DNA from: Chara braunii
Lineage: Eukaryota > Streptophyta > Charophyceae > Charales > Characeae
Assembly (NCBI GenBank): GCA_003427395.1
Contig: BFEA01000307.1
Span: 1,434,095-1,474,102 of the forward strand
Length of the DNA: 40,008 nucleotides
Direction of reading: 5' to 3'
Made by a program: the position numbers and the translations under genes. The stretch's first letter is position 1; the number at the start of each line of letters is the position of its first letter. The notes below the pieces were generated by a model that was not told the origin of the DNA, did no database searches, and was given only the letters and a program-made list of their open reading frames with translations. Shown piece after piece: positions 19,670 through 30,284 of this stretch.

Positions 19670-20240
19670 CTGCAATGACTTGTTGTTTTCTGGTCGCCTG
19701 TAGCCGCTCTGTGTCGAGGTTGTACCATAGGTAGGTTAGATTCGTAATTTTGTTTGGTTGAGGGCTAACCGAGAGACCTACCTGTAGCGGAAATTCGTGA
19801 GGGATATAACTGCAAATTTGGGAAAAATACAGGCCCAACACTAACTGAATTTCCTACTGCTACCCTAACTGCGAATAGCAGGCCTGGGCTATCCCTAGGA
19901 CAGACAGGCCCTAAAGGTCTATGCTGATAGACGGTCCTATAGCCTATAGTTGGGTAAGGTAAAGGCCGAGAGGCTGAAAATGAAACGGTGCCATTCGATC
20001 AGTCAGTCCGGTCTAGGTGAAGTCTAGGCTAGGGTAGCTATAGATAGGTTAGGAACATCGGTTCAGGGCTTTTGGCAGTTGGTACCGAGTACATCGTTGT
20101 TGCACTACGCGTGAACCAGAAGTGGTGACGGCTCAGCGTTGTGGGAGACAGACATAGCCAGACCTTCGGAGCGCCGGCCATAGCTGGAACCTGCGTTGTA
20201 CTCTGTCACCACGCGGGGTTGTACAAAGGGCTGGGCTATC
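19670..20240. other. non-coding; probable gypsy-3 3' LTR region
   Basis: Located where the 3' LTR of gypsy-3 should start. Words such as TAGGTTAG and CTAGGCTAGGG recur at 19720-20060, but no termini, TATA box or second copy could be fixed. No coding seen. Confidence 0.4.
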
Positions 20241-21595
20241 AGAGGTTTGTTGGAGGCGAGAGAAGTTGGTGCCCTGCTAGACCCTCCTCCGAAGTGGGGT
20301 TCAAGGGTAGTGGCGCTGCAGCCATAGCTGCAGCTTCTTCCTCAGAGGTCATCTTGTCAGGATTTGGAGGCGTTGCTGCAGACTTCCATCCGGGAAGTCT
20401 TCCGACACTTCGTCATCATCAGATACTGTGGCGCTGGTCTCTTCTTCATCCTCTAAGTGGCGCTTGGCCTCAAAGGCCTGTTTCATGGCGGCGCTTCCCT
20501 TTGGAGGTTGTATCTGTGTGGCGCTTGATGTTTCAGAGACTCAAAGGTAGTGATAGCGGTTCATCAGGGTTGGGGAGTGAAGCGCTGCTCATTTCTGAGC
20601 AGCGCATCATAGTACGGAAGTTATTCTGCCAATTCGAGACTCTATAACAAACATTGTTGATACTGGGTTTGGACTATCATCGTTTCATTGTTTCCTGGAT
20701 GTGATCTACTCGGCTTTTCTTTATGACTGGTTGTGAGGATTGAGTGGAGTGAATTGCACTGTCAGTGTACCCTGTCATATCGCATGGTCAAGTCTTTCGC
20801 TTTGTCTATCTCTCCCAGTGCAGTGTGATACTCCTACCCTCTCCCCTTCCTTCTGTGCATGTATGGGCATACCGGGAAGTCTATGTGAGTGAGTGTTGGT
20901 TTCCAGACAACGGACAACCAGAATCATAACACTTTCCTCTACCACCTGATGGAGAGACCCATCATTCAGGTTGTCGAGAAGTGTTTGTACATCAAAGCTT
21001 GTTTGTGTCTCGAAGTTCCCTGTGAAGCTTGCCTGTTGGGTCTCCACTTGGAAATGGAGATCATTGATCTCTCGCAGTAGAGGGTTTGGATTGAGAGGAG
21101 ATAGGCAGCGTAGTCCGCCTCAGCGCAGATCATCGTGACTGCGTTTCTTCACCTCTGTTGGAAGGCAATCTACGGTTGCAAGGTTCTCAAATTCTCCATG
21201 TTCAATAAGGTTTCATGAACCCTTTTCCTCTTCTCTGTGGACAGTAGGTGCTTGAGCTTTGTTGGGAAGGAGCAGACAACTGCATGTTTTTCGTAAAATT
21301 CGTCTAGCACTGGCAGATGTTCTTTTGGGTATTCCCATATTTCAACTTCCGCTTCTTTTTCTTTGCTGATTTTCACTTCCTTGGAGATTACTGGTTTGGT
21401 GCGTGTTTCTCTGATCATGAGATTGATTACCTCTTGGCTTGGGTCCTGTTCTTCCTGTTCTCGCTGATGTTTGGAACCATTGCTCGCGCTTGTGGTTGTG
21501 CTTGGATCTGCATTTGTGCCCGTGCTTGGGGCCGCGCCTGTGGCCGAGCTTGATGCTGCAACGGGCGTTGAGGCTGCGAAGTGAGTTGTCGACAT
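20240..21595 (-). pseudogene. unrecognised coding-like region, broken
   Basis: Minus strand. The best open frame (21595-21170, 141 codons) starts with a Ser/Thr/Ala-rich head, then a charged part with KISKEKEAEVEIWEYPKEHL and VLDEFYEKHAVVCSFPTKLK. After its TAG, a shifted frame continues with EVKKRSHDDL and REINDLHFQVETQQASF to about 20950. Further on, about 20640-20480, NWQNNFRTMMRCSEMSSASL and ASLPNPDEPL lead by a one-base shift into ETSSATQIQPPKGSA and the acidic EDEEETSATVSDDDEVSEDF. A second shift gives TSEEEAAAMAAAPLPLNPTS, ending near 20245. I do not know the protein. It may be a host gene remnant with an intron (a GT...AG pair exists at 20945-20642 but gives an unsuitable phase) or the gag of an unknown retroelement. 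Confidence 0.4.
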
Positions 21596-22038
21596 TTTGA
21601 CGCCTTGGACTTGGGATCGTCAGCCTATGAGGTGGAGGGTGGAGTTGGGGGGGGGGGGTTGAGTCCAGAATGTCGAGTGAAGGAAAAGAGAGAGTAGTGT
21701 GTGGGGTTCTGGAAAAATTAGGCAGCACTTACTCGCCCCTCTTGAGGAGTGGGGGATTCTGTAAGAAAATGCCCTCCCCTCTTGAGACAAAAAGGAACAG
21801 CTTGATGGGTGAGACTGCAAAAATCGCTAGAGCTTCGCCTCCCCTCCTCGGATCTTACGCTCAAATTTAATATCGTGCTTGAAACAGGACATCGTGCAGT
21901 AAAAAACTGGCAGAGCTTCTCCTCCCCCCTTGGGGAACGAGAGATCAGTTCCAACAAGGCTAGTGGCACAAAGAATTTGGCCGTAGTTCTCCTCCAGAAT
22001 GGATGGCCAAGCGAATTACCATAGCTAGGTCGAGGGCG
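21596..22038. other. non-coding, no feature recognised
   Basis: A G10 run at about 21648, and three similar C/T-rich words (CCCCTCTTGAGG, CCCCTCCTCGG, CCCCCCTTGGGG) recurring about 100 bp apart. It ends where homology to the gypsy-4 LTR starts. Confidence 0.4.
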
Positions 22039-22534
22039 CTGCAATAAGGCAACCGCCATCGTTGAGCCCCCATAGTCGAGCTCAAGCTTGGCTGGCCAAA
22101 GGAGGTGAGAGGTGGTGGTGGCCTTCGTGTATGAGGAGGAAGACATGGGTAGAGAAGACGCGGGAGAGAGTGAGAGATGAGGATGATGATGTGAGGGCAC
22201 GTACCTGGTCTCGGCGATGGTCTACACGGTCGACATCTTCACGCACTTCGGTTCTTGCTGTTGACGTCAACATGTTGCATTGTCAATTTGTAGGCTTTGT
22301 AGTTGTGTGATCGTAGTCTGGACGCTGAGCGCCAAGTAGGAGGAAGGGCTTTGGATACATACGTTGGTGGTGGCGAGAGTATGCTCTCATTAACATTTGG
22401 ACTCGGTGTTTTGGTTCTCCGTTGGTGGAATATCAGTGCATATCTGCTTTCTGAACAGTGTTCGACTTTGTGGCTTTCAATGTGATATTGCATTCTGGAA
22501 TTTTGTCATGAGGCCACCGCTCATTTTCCTTGCA
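22039..22534 (+). repeat. gypsy-4 5' LTR, truncated
   Basis: From CTGCAATAAGG at 22039 to CCTTGCA at 22534 it matches 29701-30193 base for base apart from scattered changes and small indels. It ends in TGCA three bases before the PBS. About 765 bp of the upstream LTR, including its TG start, are missing. Confidence 0.92.
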
Positions 22535-22537
22535 ATT

Positions 22538-22549
22538 TGGTATCAGAGC
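22538..22549 (+). other. primer-binding site for initiator tRNA-Met
   Basis: TGGTATCAGAGC is the widespread plant LTR-retrotransposon PBS, complementary to the 3' end of initiator tRNA-Met. It lies three bases after the LTR end, as expected, and confirms the LTR boundary and orientation. Confidence 0.92.
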
Positions 22550-23825
22550 TGGTTCGAGCCGCTCCATTGGCTCCTTCGCAAAAGCTGTTTGGTGCTTCGC
22601 TGGATATGGCCGGGTAGTGATAACGCTTGTGCGTTGGTGTGTTGGCGGCCCAGTGTCATGTGGGCGCGCCAAGAAGGCTATGTGGTGACATAGGGGTGCA
22701 CGGTGGATGATGAGAGCTTGGTGATGTGACATTTAAGACAAGGTGGAACTACATTGTATTGTGGGTTGTGTCGAGGCATCGACCGGTCATCATAAATGAA
22801 CATTAGGTTACTGGTGAGAAATTTGTGGTTGGGGGCAGCATTGTAAGCTACGTTGCTCCTTACCTTATCTACCCTCTTTGTTACTTTGTACCATAAGGAA
22901 GTGAGTTCTATCTTGAGAGTCCTCTTCTTGTGAGGTGTCGCAAGCGCTCAACCTTGAGAGTCAACGTTCTTCCTGGGGAGCAAGCTATTGGGAGACGGGC
23001 GTTGCCTCTGAAGGGCCTTGGATGAAGCACTCGGGTTACTGTCACCATGCCAACCCGTTGGGACTTGTACACGCATGCTTTGTCACTTGTCCTTTGGTCT
23101 GCTTGCTGCACTGTAGAGGTCATGTCGGGCAGGCCAGCTCTATGAGGTAGAGACGAGTACCGAACCCTCTATAAAGAGACTCTGGCAGGGATACACGAGT
23201 TGTGTTGTACGCAAGTATAAAAATAGTACAGTCGGGCCTGGCCAGTTCTGCATTGACTTGGGGCACAGGGTTGGGCCGATTGCCCACCTTCAGACACGCC
23301 CCTGAACCAGAGCTTCAAGACGTCGACACAAAGTAACTACTCAAGAGGGATACAGGAGGAGGGAAGATTCCAGCAACTGTTCGATTGTTCATTATTGTAT
23401 AAATTCCATTCTGCTTGCAAATGATTTTATTTTTAATTTTGATTAGTTAGTTGTGACTGACTTTGCTAACAACTAACAGACTCCTGCAGATAGGGTAGTA
23501 ATATTCTTTGCTGAAATGCAATTTGTTTCAAACTAGTCAAAAGTAGGAATATAATTGTTTGTAGGAATCTGAGATTGTATATTGTCACCGCTTGGCTACT
23601 TTCTGACAAAGTTGGACCAAATAATTATTCTTATTTATTTATTTTGTAAATCGGTTGGGTGCCATGCTGCGATAGGTCCCAGCGAGGACAATAGTGCAGA
23701 TCGCAGGCCACGCATAGCTCATGAGTCGAGAGGACGGTCAGGTTGAAGGACTAGACCAGGGAGATAGGAGACTTACCCATAGACTTGCACTCGGTTGGCC
23801 GACCACTTTCTTGGTGCTATAATCA
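22550..23825 (+). other. gypsy-4 leader, no gene recognised
   Basis: About 1.3 kb between PBS and gag. It is long for a leader and holds a CTATAAAGAG box at about 23170 and an AT-rich part at 23400-23660. It may include a foreign insertion, but no termini could be fixed. Confidence 0.5.
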
Positions 23826-25390
23826 GGAGAGGAAAGGAGACCACTGAGAGAAGCTAGACAGAGGGCCATATTGCAGAGGTCTAGCGCAGCAGCAGCCAAC
23901 GCTGACAGGGCACTAGCAGCAGCAGTAGCTACAAAAGCTAGAGCCACAGCAGAGGCCGCCATGGCTACCATCTCCGCTATGTCATAGGCCTCTTCTCAAG
24001 CCACTTCGTCAGGTACCAGTTCGGGTACGTTAGGTACTTCCACTAGTCGGTTTGCATGGCTACCATCTCCGCTATGTCACAGACCTCTTCTCAGGCCACT
24101 TCGTCAGGTATCAGTTCGGGTACGTTAGGTACTTACACTAGTCGGTCTGTTGGCTTGCAAGTCAGCCAGCAGCAACAACTGTCACCAGGGGATTACGAGA
24201 TAGCAAAAACAAGCGCACGCAGAGCTACAACGGTCAACTCTTGACCCTGTTGTCAAGTCTTTTCGGAACTCTCTGTTGAGTTGCCGTAACATAGGCCGTG
24301 CAGCAGGAATTGTTAGCCGAGCTAGTAGCCGGCCAGAACCAGATTTTGGCTACGGTACAGTGGCCTCGATCACCAGTGAGGACCAAGATACCCTTGTTGA
24401 GTCCTAAACCCTTCTCTGGCAACAAGAAGGACGAGGACCTGGACACCTGGGTGAGGATTGTGCCTACATATGTGAGGCACAAGCTCACAAGGACAGAGGA
24501 GGAAGTCATTGTTGTTGCGTCCTTTCTAGAAGGACCTGCAGCTAGATGGTTGAATGGGTTAGTACAACAGCAGGGTAACGGTCAGAAGTTTGATGGTTGG
24601 GCACAGGCTTGAACACTGGAGTTCATACGGCTAGCCTAGCACATGTAGCATGACCCCCAAGGGGCTCAAAAGGCCACTAACTCGCTTGCAAGTCTGGGAT
24701 CGAAGAGATACCAGACAGTCGCGAGGTAAGAGATGTTGTAGAGCGACTGATCATTGTCCCTAGTGTGCGGTACGAACTGCAAGTACTCTTGATGACTTAT
24801 TTGAGATGTTTGCCTACAGACTTCAAAAATAAGTTGATCGATGAGGCCTCCATCAATATGCACGACTTTGCTTCTTTCAGCAAGAAGGCCTTAGACATTG
24901 AGGTTAAGCTTAGGAGTGCCCAGCAGGGACCGGTAGATGGAAGAAAAAAGAAGCTTCCTTAGGATTGGAGGAAGAAAGGCAATCTCATGTTCGTTGACCA
25001 TGACGGCCAAGCGACAGAGATTAATGATCTCTTTGACCTTGGGGAAGAGACAAAGGTAGATGGGAGTGGAGAAACTTCAGAGAGTGGAGTAGCCGCACCC
25101 ATTAGAGAAAAGGCTAAGGGGGTCGGGAAACTGAAGGTAGGCCGGGCCAAAGGTCAAAGTGACCAAGGACCACCCATATTGGTGAAGCTTGGTCTACAGT
25201 ACGAGGTTTGGTGAGACGTGTTGCGCGAGGCGCATGTCTTAATTGTGGCTAGTATGGGAACACAATGAGCAAGTGCATGCGTAAACAGGTCGTTGGGAAG
25301 GTCGTGTCCTCGATTGTGACAGTGGGATCTTCCAACTTTGGTGGTGCTTCTGCGAGCACTTCCCAGGGAAACACCTCGGGCCAGTAGGAC
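23826..25390 (+). pseudogene. gypsy-4 gag
   Basis: An Ala-rich N-terminal part (SGEERRPLREARQRAILQRS, then ANADRALAAAVATKARATAE) opens near 23826. MATISAMS follows at 23961 and again at 24056, because of a 95-bp tandem duplication. Frames then give LQRSTLDPVVKSFRNSLL and the retrotransposon gag core (24298-24612) with PKPFSGNKKDEDLDTWVR and EEEVIVVASFLEGPAARWLN. Next comes LPTDFKNKLIDEASINMHDF (24765-24962). A zinc knuckle near 25235 reads C-x2-C-x8-N-x4-C in effect: CLNCG, an in-frame TAG at 25250-25252, then YGNTMSKC, with Asn (25259-25261) where His is expected. Gag would form the particle and bind RNA. This one is broken. Confidence 0.85.
23961..24150 (+). repeat. 95-bp tandem duplication in gag
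   Basis: ATGGCTACCATCTCCGCTAT starts at 23961 and again at 24056, and the two units match to CTAGTCGGT with a few changes. Because 95 is not a multiple of three, the duplication itself shifts the gag frame. The first copy also has a TAG seven codons after ATGTCA. Confidence 0.93.
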
Positions 25391-25546
25391 TGTTAATTGC
25401 TCTTACATGTGCTGAAGTGGTTACCTTACCCTCTCCATTTCAGACGATGGCCAAGGCTATTGACCATTTGATCTCCCCGCACACAGATCCAGCCCAATCA
25501 ATACTTTGTTCGATGGATGTGTTTGAGTCCTTAGAGGAGTTAGAAA

Positions 25547-26155
25547 TTGTGGGTAGCGAAGGACAGTAAAGACTCCTGGGCGATGTTGAACAAAGGTCCA
25601 ACGGGTGAACATTTCGTGGTAGAAGTCAATGTAGGTGGCCGAAGGGTTGGTGCCTTTGCAAACATAGGTTCTACGCGGAATTTCATCAATTGTGCTTGTG
25701 TGGATAGGTTGCGCTTAGGGGACCAAGTGCAGCGGCTTAACAGGTTTCTAACATCTACCTTAGCCAACAAGCATTCGATGATGGTCATAGACTATGTCAA
25801 GGATGTAATTTGTACCTTCTCCTATGGAGGAGGGGAATTGAGACACAAGATCTCGTTCCTAGTTAGTGACAAGCGGCCATTCGACATGTTGCTAGGCATG
25901 TACCACCTCGAGGTTGTCAAGCCTCAGTTTGTTTGGGATAGGAACGTGATGATCCACAAGTCGTCAAATGGAAGGACCGTTAGGCTGCAAAAGTTCAAGG
26001 CTAGCAGACTAATGGAGGACTATGGTTGCATGTGCGCATCCTCTTTCTATAACTACTACAAGCAGAACCGCGAGGAAGGAATGCACCTAGTCTTTATCTA
26101 TGAGAAAAGGGAGGTCGTAAAATCACCCCTAGAGATAGAAGCAGGCATTGCATAG
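25547..26155 (+). pseudogene. gypsy-4 aspartic protease region
   Basis: The 202-codon frame contains GEHFVVEVNVGGRRVGAFAN and IGSTRNFINCACVDRLRL, the retropepsin fold with its 'A.vDTGAS.NFI' active-site loop, then KRPFDMLLGMYHLEVVKPQF ('LGm.WL....P.I'). The catalytic Asp is replaced by Asn (AAC at 25661-25663), giving NIGS for D-T/S-G-A. The frame stays open, but an aspartic protease cannot work without this residue. It should release Gag and Pol products in the particle. Confidence 0.87.
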
Positions 26156-26195
26156 ACCTCTAAAGAGGAGCCTAGGGGTGTGGTAGAAAGGGAGG

Positions 26196-27360
26196 TTGTC
26201 CATGCGTCTGAAGTCGTCCCCGGTAGCAAGGTACCTAGAGGCTAGAGGGCGGATCTATAGGATGTCTCCTGCGGAGTTACATGAGCTCGACCGCCAGCTC
26301 AAGTGCTCGCAGAGAAGGGCTGGGTTCCGCCAAGTACGTCCCCCTACGGCGCGCCAGTTCTATTTGTCCCAAAGAAAGGGGGCACCCTAAGGATGTACAT
26401 TGATTATAGGGGCCTCAATGCCATCACTGTTAAGAACATAGAGCCCCTACCCCGCATTGATGACCTCTTGGATAGAGTGCAAGGATGCCAATACTTCTCA
26501 AAAATATATTTGAAGTTCGAAGACCATCATATTGCTATTAGACATGAGGATCAGTACAAAACCGTTGTTCAGACCAAGTACGGTTTGTACAAGTTTGTGG
26601 TGATGGCCTTTGGCCTATGCAATGCTCCTGGGACATTCCAGCACGCAATCAACCAGATCTTTCATGACTACTTAGACAAGTTTACCGTCGTGTACCTCGA
26701 TGATATCCTTATCTTCAGTAGGACTATAGATGAGCACGCTGAGCACGTGAAAAATGTGCTAGGGCTCCTAAGACAGCACTAGTACAAGGTTAACTTGGAA
26801 AAAAGTGAATTTGGTCGCACCAAAATCTTGTACTTCATGAAATTCATATTGATGGTCTGAGGCCGGATTATGCAAAAGTGGCCAGCATACGTGACTGGCC
26901 CAAACCTCAGTCTGTGACTGAGGTGAGGTCATTTTTTGGGATGACGGGGTACCACCGCCCGTTTGTGAAGAGTTGTGGTACTATAGCTTCCCTTTTAACT
27001 GACCTCACACGCCTTGACACCCCATGGGAGTGAATTGAAGAGTGCTAGTGAACACAGACGCCATCCAATATGGCATAGGCGTTGTCCTTGTGCAGAAGAA
27101 GGGGAAAAAGTTGAAGTCGATCGAGTACATAAGCAAAAAGATGCCATCTATGCCCTCTACATAGCGCTGGTCCATTGGAGGCACTACCTCCTAGGCAGAT
27201 TCTTTTATATCATATCTGACCATGAGACGTTGCGCTGGATTAAAACAGTTTGTGCTCTCCAACGCACTCAAGAGGTGGATTGAAGTCATAGATATGTATG
27301 ACTTCAAGCTCGACCCTCTGAAGGGAGAGTATAATAATGTGGCTGATGCACTATCGCGTA
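26196..27360 (+). pseudogene. gypsy-4 reverse transcriptase and RNase H
   Basis: RT opens with RIYRMSPAELHELDRQLK, shifts frame near 26300, then gives [20 protein letters not shown] and DYRGLNAITVKNIEPLPRID, MAFGLCNAPGTFQ and VVYLDDILIFSR (YLDD at 26693-26704). The first catalytic Asp of 'FSKIDL' is Tyr (TAT, 26507-26509). A TAG follows 'LLRQH' at 26780-26782. RNase H pieces then come in three frames: a degraded start near 27045, ALVHWRHYLLGRFFYIISDH then ETLRWIKT (27160-27250), and RWIEVIDMYDFKLD then GEYNNVADALSRTAD to 27360. The polymerase is inactive by both frame and active-site damage. Confidence 0.92.
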
Positions 27361-28600
27361 CGGCAGACTCTCCGGGCGCACTAGTGACTGAGTTTGGAAT
27401 TTCTGACGATGTAACCCAGTCTATGGTGGAAGCCTATCAAGAGGAGTCGGTAATGTCAAAGATTAGACGCAAACTTGCGGCCAAGGATAAGGCCACCTCC
27501 AACGAGTTTGTGCTAGTTGATGGCTTGTTGTTCCTAGAGAAGGTTGGGAATAAACGTTTATGTATTCCGTGCAGAGAGACTTTGCGTAGTTTATTTTTAG
27601 ACGAGTGTCATGAGGCAACCGAACATTTCGGTTATAAAAAGATAGCAGCAAATTTAGTGCAGCATTTCTGGTGGCCCACGATGATGGATGATGCGAACAA
27701 GTACGTAGAGACTTGCCAGGTTTGTCAACGTGACAAGCCAAGGATGTAGGCACCACTCTAGCTTATCAAGCCCTTGTCTATCACAAAGTGCGTCCATGGA
27801 TTTCATTGATACTCTTGTGACCAGCAAGAGCGGTAAACGGTAATGACACTTTGCCTATCACAAAGTGCGTCCATGGATTTCATGGATACTCTTGTGACCA
27901 GCAAGAGCGGTAAACGGCACATCTTCGTCATTGTGGACAGGTTTAGTAAGTATACTACACTAATCGCTATGCCTGAGACAGCTAAGACTGACCACGTCGT
28001 CAAGCTGTTCATGGACAACTCCGTACGCGACTTTGGTCTCCCAAAATCCATCATTAGTGACAGGGATGTCAGATTCACAAGCAAACTGTGGCAAAGTACA
28101 GCCCAACAGATGGGCCCCCGACTGCAAATGACATCAGGGAACCACCCTGAGTCAAATGGCAGATAAACCAGGAAGTGCAGCACTTGCTTTGGCACTATAT
28201 TAAGCCAAGTCAAGATGACTGGGATGAGAAGTTACCTCTCATCGCCAGCCTGTACAATAACACTGTACATAGCACCATAGGCACGACTCCCAACCAACTG
28301 CATCTTGGTTGGAAGCCCAGACCTGCTCTTGACTTCCTGATGCCCGAAAATCAGCCAACTGCAGCACCAGGCAGCATAGAGTTTGCTGCCAAGTACGAAC
28401 AGATGCTGCAGCAGGTTGTCGAGCACATCAAGAAATCTCAGGATGCCATGGTAGTATCTGAGAACAGACACAGACGACCCTCTGCATTTCAGGTAGGTGA
28501 GATAGTCTGGGTAAAGTCATCTAAACTGATGCCACAGTATGGTCCATCAATGGCATTCGTATCCCTGTTCACCTTCGTACACACCCTGTTTTCCATGCAT
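27361..28600 (+). pseudogene. gypsy-4 integrase
   Basis: The zinc-binding domain is intact in sequence: DECHEATEHFGYKKIAANLV, then HFWWPTMMDDANKYVETCQV and CQRDKP (HHCC, about 27600-27745). The core has MDFMDTLVTSKSGKRHIFVI and VDRFSKYTTLIAMPETAK (first Asp), then GLPKSIISDRDVRFTSKLW (second Asp). At the third site the frame reads NHPESNGR and stops. The 'TER' that carries the catalytic Glu is deleted together with a one-base shift at about 28158-28168. NQEVQHLLWHYIKPSQDDWD and NNTVHSTIGTTPNQLHLGWK resume in the next frame. A 63-bp segment at 27778-27840 is duplicated at 27855-27917, again out of frame. Confidence 0.92.
27778..27917 (+). repeat. 63-bp duplication in integrase core
   Basis: CTATCACAAAGTGCGTCCAT through GCAAGAGCGGTAAACGG occurs at 27778-27840 and 27855-27917, period 77, with one substitution. 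The 14 bases between the copies are unrelated. The duplication disrupts the start of the integrase core. Confidence 0.93.
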
Positions 28601-28605
28601 CCAAA

Positions 28606-28968
28606 TTGGCACCTTTTGCTGAAACTGATCAGTTTCCCTCAAGAAGATCAATGCTGCCCCCAACCATGGATGGACATGTGGACATTGACGACATCATTGA
28701 GCACAAGCTGATGCCTGTGCCCAAGCCTCACGGCAGTGGATGCCCTCCGAAACCGCAGATGCAGTATCGAGTGCGGTTCAGACATCATACAGATCCTAAA
28801 GAAGATCAATGCTTCACAAGAGAAGGGTTAATGAAGACTGCTCCACATACTATTTTAAGTTATGAAAGAAACTTAAAAGGGAAGCAGCCAATTAAGGACT
28901 TCTCAGAGGACTATCAAAGTAAAAGAGGAGGGAGTGTGAGGATTTTACCCCTCGGCATACCTGCATAA
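28606..28968 (+). pseudogene. gypsy-4 C-terminal chromodomain-like tail
   Basis: Frame 28606-28968 (120 codons) has MDGHVDIDDIIEHKLMPVPK, then PQMQYRVRFRHHTDPKEDQC and FTREGLMKTAPHTILSYERN. This fits the chromodomain pattern 'IDG..EVE.I.....R.....YLV.....ED.TW.....L..A..ll..Y'. It is reached by a frameshift from the integrase end ('VFVSLFTFVHTLFSMHPNWH', the 'HPVFHVS' block). It lies immediately before the polypurine tract. In chromoviruses this module targets integration to heterochromatin. Confidence 0.75.
28921..28934 (+). other. gypsy-4 polypurine tract
   Basis: AAAAGAGGAGGGAG directly precedes the LTR start TGTGAGG. It overlaps the end of the chromodomain frame. Confidence 0.9.
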
Positions 28969-30193
28969 GGCCCCCGCAACCGACGCGTGCCCGCCCTAAG
29001 TGAAGGCGGGCCCCTGAATCTCAATGAGCCCCGAAATTTGCAAGTTTTGTTGAGTGCCAGACAGTTGTCACGCCCCAGTTGGTTACATCCGCCTCGCATG
29101 TGAGAATCAGAATTCTTCATGAGCCTTCCAAGCTCTTCCAGCAATGTGGTGCAAGCAGGGAACACCGAACGTTTGTGCCTGGGTGGTTGGGCAAGCCTAA
29201 CCAATTCGGTCCCAGGCCACTGTCTGAATAGGCCTGGGCGTAGACACTTTGGCCGAGACTGAAGCTACTCGAAACTCAGACTCACAGGGCAGCGCCAGAC
29301 AGTTGCCACGCGCCAGTTGGTTACATCCGCCTCGCTTGTGAGAATCTGAATTCTTCATGAGCCTTCCAGGCTTTTCCAGCAACGTGGTGCAAGCAGGGAG
29401 CACCGCACGTTTGTGTCGGGGTGGTTGGGCTAGCGTAACCAATTCGGTCCCAGGCCACTGTCTGAACGTGCCTGGGCGCAGACACCTTGGCCGAGACTGA
29501 AGCTACTCGAAACTCGGTCTCACGGGGCAAGTGGGAGCAAACAAGGCCCGCACTTTCCATATAGGAAAGGGTCGGAGTACGAGACAAACATTCGGGCACG
29601 TGCAAGTGCGAGTGGCAGCGCAGCTGGAGCGAGCTCTCATGGGCTGCTTGCTGCGCTAGCGGGAGTGTCGAGGCGCAGCACTCGCGTCGAGTCGACGACA
29701 CTGCAATAAGGCAGCGCCATAGCTGAGCCCACATAGCCGAGCTCAAGCTTGGTTGGCCAGCGGAGATGGTGGTGGTCTTCGTGTATGAGGAGGAAGATGT
29801 GGGTAGAGAAGACGAGGGAGAGAGAGTGCAAAATGAGGATGATGATGTGAGGGCACGTACCTAGTCTTGGCAATGGTCTACAGCGTCGACATCTTCATGC
29901 ACTTCGGTTCTTGCTGCTGACGTCAACAGGTTGCATTGCCAATTCGTAGGGTAAGTTGTAGTTGTGTGATCGTAGTCTGGGCGTTGAGCATCAAGTAGGA
30001 GGAAGGGCTCTGGATACATACGTTGGTGGTGGCGAGAGTATGCTCTCATTGACATTTGGATTCCGGTGCTTTGGTTCTCCTTTGTGGAATATCAGTGCAT
30101 ATCTGCTTTCTGAACAGTGTCCGAATTTCTGGCTTTCAATGTGATTTTGCATTCTGGAATTCTGCCATTTCGCTATGGCTCATTTTCCTTGCA
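28935..30193 (+). repeat. gypsy-4 3' LTR (1259 bp)
   Basis: It starts TGTGAGG after the polypurine tract and ends CCTTGCA at 30193, the same end as the 5' LTR. Its upstream half contains a 238-bp tandem duplication. No sharp TATA box was identified in this copy. Confidence 0.92.
29056..29531 (+). repeat. 238-bp tandem duplication in the 3' LTR
   Basis: Unit 1 (29056-29293) and unit 2 (29294-29531) both begin GCCAGACAGTTG and end CTCAC-GGGCA, and align along their length with scattered substitutions. The truncated 5' LTR lacks this region, so it cannot be said whether the duplication predates insertion. Confidence 0.92.
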
Positions 30194-30284
30194 TTAGCCT
30201 TTAATAAAATAAAATAAAAAAGGCTGGGTGTCAGGACAGTGGTCCATTTTTGTTTTGTTTTTTTAACTTTTTTTTTTAAAAAAG
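30194..30284. other. short A/T-rich interval between gypsy-4 and U6-1
   Basis: Contains an AATAAAATAAAATAAAAAA stretch, then the left copy of the U6-1 target duplication at 30238-30249, then the T-rich (minus-strand A-rich) tail of U6-1. Confidence 0.6.

Larger units (their letters stand above)
22039..30193 (+). mobile_element. gypsy-4: near-complete Ty3/gypsy chromovirus-like element
   Basis: It runs from a truncated 5' LTR (22039-22534) through PBS, gag, protease, RT, RNase H, integrase, chromodomain and PPT to a full 3' LTR (28935-30193), all on the plus strand. The 3' 490 bp of the two LTRs align throughout, with scattered substitutions. The upstream half of the 5' LTR is absent, so no target-site duplication can be checked. 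Domain order (PR-RT-RH-IN) is Ty3/gypsy. All coding modules are damaged and at least four key catalytic or binding residues are lost. Confidence 0.93.

Noticed and set aside
20141-20647. 168-codon plus-strand open frame
   Set aside because: Composition is Trp/Leu/Pro-rich and resembles an antisense shadow. The minus strand has more protein-like acidic and Ala-rich frames in the same place.
23738-23971. Minus-strand Ala-rich 77-codon protein
   Set aside because: The plus strand here is the Ala-rich N-terminal part of gypsy-4 gag; the minus frame is its shadow.
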